Shown in pieces: positions 57,360 through 64,000 of a stretch of 64,000 nucleotides of DNA. Source of the stretch: Homalodisca vitripennis (Eukaryota > Arthropoda > Insecta > Hemiptera > Cicadellidae); assembly GCF_021130785.1 (NCBI RefSeq), contig NW_025776222.1:124001-188000 (forward strand). Reading direction: 5' to 3'. The stretch's first letter is position 1. Every line of letters begins with the position of its first letter. The notes beneath the pieces were generated by a model. That model was not told the DNA's origin, made no database searches, and worked only from the letters and a program-made list of their open reading frames with translations. The position numbers and the translations under genes were made by a program.

Positions 57360-59880
57360 CGTAAGCAATGAGAGGCTTAAAACTGCGTCAGTGCATCTTT
57401 GATTTATTAAAACATAATATTCATTATTAAAGTTTCCTGTATAAGACAATATCCCCTAAAATACAGTTTACGCGTACTAAAATTAAGATGTTGCCTTGTA
57501 TTTAGTAACGTCTCAAAAGTAAAGGTTGGTTCTATATTCAGATAAAATAACTTAAACATGAAAATAGTTTTTAGAATTTTTTTATTTTTAAGAGCACTTC
57601 TATAACATGGGTCTGTTAGTGCAAAAGTTTCAATCCAATTCTCTTAGTATTATGCACACAACCTGGATATCACTAGACAAATTTACTCTAAAAAGAAACC
57701 AATCAATGCTTATGCCACTTGTTGAGGACCTCGAAATTGGAGAGAAAAAAGGGTGAAAAGTAAGAATTGTATTTTTCCCTGCTTAGTATACTTAAAATCC
57801 AGTTATACGAAAATAAATGTTCAACCAATATCAGCCAACCATCATATACAGTCCGAATACTATCCACTTCATATTGTCTGATTGTGAATAGCTGTTATTT
57901 ATGTGTATCTTGATAATTTTTAATTGTGGTAAATCAAGGAAAATATATCTCAGATAAAAATAATTTCTGATATTTCCATGATTTTCGATACTCTACGATT
58001 TCGAATTCCTCTAAGTTTACATCAGCTGAAGATTCATATCATTAAAGTTTTAAATTTTCAATTAAACCACAACTTCACAGAAATCAAACTTGGTATGATA
58101 TTTTAAGAGTTACCAGGATTTTTTGTTGTAGTGTTACACGATGATATATGGAAGCCGTCACCAACGGTAAGTTAGTATTTATTATGTAGAGGTTATCATG
58201 TATGAATGTTACACTGGCTGGGAGTTATAACATGTTGTCACATCAGCAATAATACTATCAACATTTCACACTGAATCAATTAAAAGTTGAAGTGTTCGAT
58301 ATATTTACAGCTTTAAAAACACACATACATTACTTTTTTCATGACCAATGAGGATGAAATCGTTACAGTTAGATTAGGCTTATCAAAGACTATAACACGG
58401 GAAGATATAAAATTTTATTTCTGACTATCTGTATGTTCGCACGTCATGATATATAGAACGTTAACTGACATATATATATTTGATATTTTTAATGTTTTTC
58501 TATATCTGTGACACAGGGATAAACGTTAGAGTATGTCACTTGATGGGATTTGGATGAGGGTTAGCGAAAAGTTTAAAATTGTATTAATAGGTGATTATAA
58601 TGACGAATAGTTAGTCACAGACTAAGTAAATTGATAGAGTATTGAGCACGCAAATAAGGTATAATAAAATGTGATATATTTAATAAAGTATAGCAACTTA
58701 TGTTGAGATAGATTTTATAGAAGTCTGTATAATGTGAATGAATATTAATTTCTGCATACACAAGAATGAATTCTCAGATAAGTACAACTCGTCTCCAATA
58801 AGCAGAATCAGAATTAAGACGGATTATTTAATTCTGTTTACAGTTAGTAAGACATTTTTATTTAGGCTTTTACGAAAATATTTTGAAATTTTACTGTACC
58901 GGATGCACTGCATAGTATATAAGTTAATTAGCATTGCGCGAATAGACAGTCAGTCAGACAACCATACAAAGAAACTTCTACACAAACCCACTCAGGCTAA
59001 AGAAAACCTTAGACACCATTCTAAGTGACAAGTGTAAATGATGGACAGCCTAAACCGTTATAGTTACATGCACTATCAAAAAACGTATTATTGTCTAAGT
59101 AAAAGAATAGTTTTATCTAGCAATTTTATCTACTTTGTTTTTTTATTTTTTAAGAATCGTAAATCTTAATGAATTATTTTATAATTTGCCGCCTACTTCA
59201 CGAGATTCTTCAAAGATTACGTGATCAGACGTAGCTATTTTATGTGTTCTGTGGTTCTTTTCTAATAATTAGTATTTGGTTTTTATTAAGTGCATGTTTT
59301 GGAGTAATGGTGCATGGAATATACACACAATAAGGATGTTGCAGTTCCAGACTTATGCATGTCAACGCTTTCGTATGTTTTTTGTTGTTGTTTACTTTAA
59401 CCTAGTTTGTAGTTATGAATAGATTTTGTCATTTTTCTTAAGAGATCAGATTGTAGATTGAATGTATGTAGATTGATTGCATTGTATCACTGAACGATGG
59501 AATATGTCCGGAATAATCCTGTTTCCTTCAACAATGTTACCAGTAATTTGTGAAATAACGTTAGGAATAACTCTTGGGGAAAATTTAAAAAGTGAATTGT
59601 ATGGCAGACTACTTGAATCTGATATGATGTTATGTAGGTTTTGTAGATGCAGCTGTATAGTAAAATGTCATGTCAAACGTGCCTGTGGGTTGGATTTGGA
59701 AACAAGCACGATAAAAATATGTTTATTGATGTATTTGTAACTAGAGAATGTATGACTTTGTTGTACGGGAATTTTTTTTGCTTTTCGGTAAGAGACGTGG
59801 CAAAAAATAGAAGTCTGCAAGTTTCAAGATTAAAAGAAAAGAAAGAAAACATTTGAAACTTACTCAACAGTACAATATAT
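57360..59880. other. Stretch without a recognised gene
   Basis: Several short frames (58738-59028; 59477-59740) show no domain. No module core was found until 59891. Confidence 0.35.
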
Positions 59881-59888
59881 AAAATTAT

Positions 59889-60310
59889 GTATATCCATAG
59901 AAACGAAAAGATACAAAATTTTGTTCAGTAATTTTTCTTTAGCTCAGTTTATGATGAAAATTGTTCTATTTCAAATACGGCCGGGAAACTCCTCCAGGAT
60001 ACATTATGGCCAGGACCAGGACCAGAACTTACAGATGAGTTACTTTTAACATTTTCTTAGAATTCACAGCATCTGCTTTTCGATCTCTCACTAACAAAGC
60101 AGTTTACACATCCTATTTTTAGTGACAGAACACCGGAATAGTTAGTGACAACACTAGTACTAAATAAAAATATAAAAATACGTGTTAATTATTTCGTTGA
60201 TTTGATTCTAGACTTATTAAGGTTGTCAATGCTTTGTTAAAAACTGCAAATGTTGTGTTTTAGGCTATTTACAATCCGCTCTGTACACAAAGAATACAGA
60301 GAGAATCGTT
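59889..60310 (+). repeat. Module M14
   Basis: TATATCCATAGAAACGAAAA box (59889), core CTCCAGGATACATTATGGCC (59991), AGGACCAGGACCAGAACTTA (60012) and CAGATGAGTTACTTTTAAC, ACAAAGCAGTTTACACATCC (60094), hairpin CGCTCTGTA...TACAGAGAG (60276-60304) with a good stem. The module tail continues on the far side of the LINE, near 63001. Confidence 0.8.
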
Positions 60311-60516
60311 TTGTAGTATAAGATAAACGAGACTTTGACGCATGGTAAAGTCAAGTCAAGTCAAGTCGCTGTGACTGTGGGGGGGTGATCCCCCACATCT
60401 TTCAAGGCCTCTGCCGGTTAGGCTTTTGCCTTGTGTCTCGAGGGTCATAGCCCTAGTAGCTTCGCTACCTGTCAGTGGGGTGAAGTGTGGTGCAGTCGAA
60501 GTTGTAGTCGATGTCA

Positions 60517-61860
60517 TCAGTCATCTATAGGAAGACGCAGTTGGGGGACCTCCTGGGCGCGAAGCTCACGGATGTGATCCCACGGTGAGGACTCTGCAGC
60601 TTCCTCAAGGCTCGATGTCAGGCCTTTCACGAAGCTCCTGATGGTAGGGACGTTGGACGAAGCCCTGACTACGGTATTCCTCACGAACCAGGGCGACCCA
60701 GTGGCCCGCCGGAGACACACGCTCTGGACAGCGAGCAACTGCCTCCTTGCGGTCTTGCAGGTGAGGTGGTACCATGCTGGGGCCGCATACGTGAGCACTG
60801 GTCGTATCAGAGCCGTGTAGAGCAGGACCTTCGTCCTGGTCGGTAACTTCGTGGAGTTGAGCAGGGGGCCGATGCTGCCGAAGCCCTTCCTCGCTTGGCC
60901 ACAGATCCTCTTGACGTGGGGTGTGAAGGTCAGCTTGGAGTCCAGGAGTACCCCCAGGTACTTGACTGAAGTCTTCCACGGTATGACGTCGCCGTTGAGT
61001 GACAGGTGACGGCCGTCCGCTTGTCTCCTTGATCTCGTGAAGTTTATGGCTTCACATTTGTCAACGTTGACCTTAATCCTCCACTTGGTCAACCAGGGCT
61101 CCAGTAGGTGCAGCTGCCGCTGGATGTAGAACCCAGCCATCCTCAGTTTGGCAGAAGTGGCCGTGAGAAGCGCATCGTCCGCGTACAGGGAGAGCTGCAC
61201 TCTCGGAGCGACCGGAAAGTCGTTTGTGTACCACAGGTACAGGATTGGGCCGAGGACTGATCCCTGTGGCACACCAGATGTCACTGGGCGGGTCGTGGAG
61301 GTGGATCGGGCAACGCTGACGGAGTAGGTCCGGAGGTGGAGATAGCTGCGGAGCAGCCGGAAAATCCTGCCAGGCAATGGAGACGATGACAGCTTGAAGA
61401 GCAGTCCCTCGTGCCACACCTTGTCGAAGGCTTTGCTCACGTCTATCAGGACCGAAGTGGAGTGGTGCTTCCATCCTACAGCTCCGGTGATGTTGTTCAG
61501 GACTCTGCGAAGCTGAATGGTGGTGGAGTGGCCAGTGCGGAAGCCGAATTGTTCTGTCCTGATAGACGTGAAGGACTCCTCAAGGAATCTCGCCAAGACG
61601 ATCTTCTCCAGAATCTTGGTGAGCACAGGCAGGAGGGAGATCGGCCTGTGGTTCTCCGGGAAGAGAGGGTCCTTGCCGGGCTTGGGTATCATGATCACCT
61701 TGGCATCCTTCCAGGTGGTCGGGAAGTGAGCCAGGCGTAGGCATGAGTTGAAGATGCAGGTGATCGTGACGATCACCCAAGCCGGCAGGTTCTTCAATGC
61801 TGGAGTTCCTAAGGAGTCCGGGCCAGGGGCCTTCTTCGGGCGAAGGCGGCGAATGTGGTC
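60517..61860 (-). pseudogene. Jockey-like LINE reverse transcriptase
   Basis: Long unbroken frame on the minus strand (61797-60517, 426 codons from its first Met), and homology extends upstream through KKAPGPDSLGTPALKNLPAW. Motifs in order: VIMIPKPGKDPLFPENHRPI (residues 35-54), GFRTGHSTTIQL, TSVLIDVSKAFDKVWHEGLL (about 114-133), TSGVPQGSVLGPILY (about 168-182), LSLYADDALL (about 203-212, catalytic YADD intact), VKYLGVLLDSKLTF and PVLTYAAPAW. It ends LRLPIDD. Family members do target-primed reverse transcription in the nucleus. The polymerase part itself looks intact, but it cannot be expressed normally because its ORF is truncated and shifted upstream. Confidence 0.93.
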
Positions 61861-62999
61861 ACAGTGGACAGTAGGTCGTCTTCGTCAGGTTGGTATTCCT
61901 CCAGGAAGTTTTCAATCATGTCGCACGTGTCCTCGTCGTAGACATCCGCGTGTGGAGAGAATTGGCCTTCCATGGTGTCGGCGAAGGGCTCTGCTCGATC
62001 TCCAGGGGAGTAGACAATACCACGCTGTCCATGAAGTGGTCGGTTGGTATTCTTCTCCCCTCGAAGTGCCCTGGAGATTTTCCAGATGCCGCCGACACCA
62101 CCGTCAGCTTGATGTTCCACAAAGTCATCCCACGCAGCCGCTCTGTGTTCAGCCAGGAGACGAGAGCACTTCCTGGCTTGGCGGTTGAAGGTCTGCTTGG
62201 CGTGGGGACATCGGGACTGCTGGTACTCCCTTCGCAGTCTGCGACGAAGGCGAATCTCCTCTCTCAACTCCTCGGGTAGAGGTAGAGTGATGTCAGTCCG
62301 GGAGAGAGGAGATGACGAGACCGTCATAGCTTCTTGGAGGATGGAAGTCAGGTCGTGTACTTGTCGGTCTAGCTGGTCCGGTGACTCGGCAGGAGTTGGT
62401 GGTGGCCGATGTCTGTCAGCGAGGTGGTTTGCAAAGCGGTGCCAGTTGATCTTGGTGGGACGAGCAGGAGGATATGATGGCGCTCCGTCGTCCGAGAGGT
62501 CGAAGACAACTGGCACGTGGTCTGACGAGAGATCAGACACTGCAAACACCTCGATGTGTCCGTCCAGCGAGCCAGCTAGACCGATGTCCAGTATGTCCGG
62601 GAGGTGCCGTCCATTGTAATTGTAGTGCGTGGGCTCCTCAGGTGTCAGTAGTTGGATGTGGAGTCGGTTATCCAGGAGACGGTGGAGACTTCTGCCGTTG
62701 GAGTTGGTGTTTCGGCATCCCCAGTCCAAATGCTTTGCATTGAGGTCCCCAGCAACAAGTGCAGGGGAACCAGGACGCAGCAGGGCATCAAGGCAGCGAG
62801 TTTGCAGCGTGTTTCTAGATGGATTGTAGACGGAGGCAATCTCCAGTTCGGCTCCGCTGTAGTGGATGGCAATCCGGGTGATCTCAGCTCCTGGGGCACG
62901 GACTTCTGCCAGGAGACGATGGGTCACTCGCCGATGCACCATGATCACCGAGCCTCCGCCGGGTCGGTTGTTCTGCAGATGCCTATCGGTGCGGTATAT
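61800..62999 (-). pseudogene. Jockey-like LINE endonuclease and linker, 5'-truncated
   Basis: On the minus strand the frame opens about 62999 with YRTDRHLQNNRPGGGSVIMV, the middle of an APE endonuclease; the N-terminal 40-60 residues are gone. IASVYNPSRN, VAGDLNAKHLDWGC (catalytic D.N), HLPDILDIGL and LSSDHVPVVFDL (SDH) follow in order. The linker runs to an apparent stop at 61809. The next domain is two bases out of phase: a frameshift near 61860 replaces RRLRPKKAPGPDSLG. The domain nicks target DNA in active elements. With truncation and frameshift it is inactive. Confidence 0.9.
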
Positions 63000-63000
63000 C

Positions 63001-64000
63001 TGGTAATAAAATTGTACCTGTTTTTAAATATTTGATGAAAAAACTAATACTTATATAAGAGAAAGTTTTTTACTTACGTCAAACCGCCTTCTTTCTGACG
63101 TATTTTCATGGATATATATTAAAGTTTAAGTAAAATAAGTGTATGCTAGCTGAATAATAATATCAGTGATCTACTATATCATGTTACACTGTTTAAATTA
63201 CATATAAAAAGCAGTGTAGGGTAGTTTTTAAAAGAGAAAATATTCTATGACTTTTATCTTTATGAAGTAGTTACTGAATCGAACACTAGAAATGTCTCCT
63301 GTGGAGAGTTTAATCACTCACTCTCTTTTTGGATAGCATTATGGCATTCATAAATTAAAAACTTACGCATTAAATAGTTTTAAATATTTTTTCGGGACAG
63401 TATTACAATACCTGCACCTTCTCATCTATTGGGCACACGCTGATGAAATTTTACTAGAATGTGCCTGGTAGACCACTGTTTTGGTAGTATGTGTTTACCG
63501 ACTCGGTTATACCACGTAAAGGGTCAGAGTTTGATTACCGAATCGGACGCGCTATTCACTTACAATAATCTTAATATACACGTGTGCTAGTTGAAAATTT
63601 GAAAAGTTCAACAATTATATTTTCATATTTTAATTAAATATTGATGTAACTTCAATAGTATACCGTATTGTAGAACACTCGATTTAAATATTCGAAAGAA
63701 AATAACTTATTGGAAGTGATTTCTTAATACAAACAAAGAAGGTATTTGGTGAAAGACTTTACGTCCTGTGCAGATATGGTCAAAGGCCTCTTTAAGCACG
63801 AAATCGAGTATTATAACAGCTCATTATTTTAAACTTCTCTAATATGTTTATAGCGATACTGAGCAAAATACCTTATTTATGTTTCAATATGAAACACAGT
63901 TTATCTTTTTTACATTCAAATAATAAAAATATCTCTGCGGTAAACTTGCGCAGTAAAAATAAAATTATAATTCCTTAAATTTCAGGATAGTAATTAATGT
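63001..64000 (+). repeat. Module-array DNA continuing to the window edge
   Basis: After the LINE the M14 tail resumes. From about 63670 it parallels 44860-45180 on the same strand: GGTGAAAGA(C/A)..TA(A)CGTCCTGTGC(A/G) followed by GATATGGTC (63748 and 45000), TATAACA(G)CT, and CTTCTCTAATATGT (63833 and 45091). This is subtype B flank, so another B module is expected about 0.8 kb beyond the window. Confidence 0.65.

Larger units (their letters stand above)
60350..63000 (-). mobile_element. Jockey-like LINE, 5'-truncated
   Basis: A strikingly GC-rich block in AT-rich DNA, on the minus strand. It carries an APE endonuclease, a reverse transcriptase and a 3' UTR with a run of C (GGGGGATCACCCCCCC on the minus strand), and ends in a short tail of TGACT units (60350-60366). 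The 5' end is cut inside the endonuclease at about 63000. A short TGGTAA on both sides (60343 and 63001) is a candidate target duplication. It interrupts the tail of M14. Sharp boundaries and few lesions mark it as the youngest LINE in the window. Confidence 0.92.

Noticed and set aside
60605..62899. Many open frames in the other phases and strand of the GC-rich LINE (for example 61411-61740, 61748-62188, 62185-62619, 62652-63035)
   Set aside because: They are shadows caused by high GC content opposite the endonuclease and reverse transcriptase.

Overview
The window is AT-rich, intron- and intergenic-like nuclear DNA of an animal, most probably an insect. The evidence is the transposon set: Jockey-type and CR1/Jockey-type LINEs with APE endonuclease and reverse transcriptase, mariner-family elements, TA microsatellites and a 110-bp satellite. 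A hemipteran is a guess only. No intact host protein gene, rRNA or tRNA gene was recognised. All similarities below were found by eye, so boundaries are approximate (about 20-100 bases) and no identity percentages are given.

The main structure is an old amplified array of a non-coding module, here called M. At least 14 copies (M1-M14) share islands in a fixed order: a TATCCATGGAAACA-like box; about 100 bases later a core containing GGACCAGGACC and TTACAG; a CCCAAAGCAGTTTACATCC block; and 150-250 bases further on, in the better-preserved copies, a short hairpin around TACCCAAAG. Flanking DNA is shared too, so these are duplicated multi-kb blocks and not only a small dispersed repeat. Subtypes by best pairing are A (M1, M12), B (M2, M9, M11), C (M3, M8), D (M5, M10) and E (M7, M13). 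M1-M3 lie on the minus strand and M4-M14 on the plus strand. The blocks form a large inverted duplication: about 735-8925 matches, in reverse, about 43430-54680, around a spacer of about 34.5 kb. Direct duplications (17.3-18.8 with 40.5-41.6 kb; 24.1-26.0 with 55.2-57.2 kb; 28.6-29.5 with 45.8-46.6 kb) are laid over this. The last 350 bases repeat 44.85-45.18 kb, so the array runs on past the right edge.

Layout: 0-0.7 kb GC-richer block; 0.7-8.9 left arm (M1, M2, M3 just beyond it); 9-31.5 further modules with a module-derived satellite (12.96-13.72), a GC-rich exon-like relic (20.7-21.0), a LINE tail (23.6-24.0) and a mariner relic (26.0-26.3); 31.6-37.7 a nest of three broken LINEs; 37.7-43.4 mostly featureless plus M10; 43.4-54.7 right arm, split by a promoter-like and spliced-looking unit on the minus strand (47.5-49.4) and a 1.33-kb mariner element with long inverted repeats (50.08-51.41); 55-60.3 modules M13 and M14; 60.35-63.0 a GC-rich Jockey-like LINE inserted in the tail of M14; 63-64 array.

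Every protein-coding remnant recognised belongs to a transposon and is disabled by stops, frameshifts or truncation. The best candidate for something undescribed is the module array with its inverted arms. Whether it makes RNA, acts as a chromosomal domain or is simply amplified junk cannot be decided from sequence alone.
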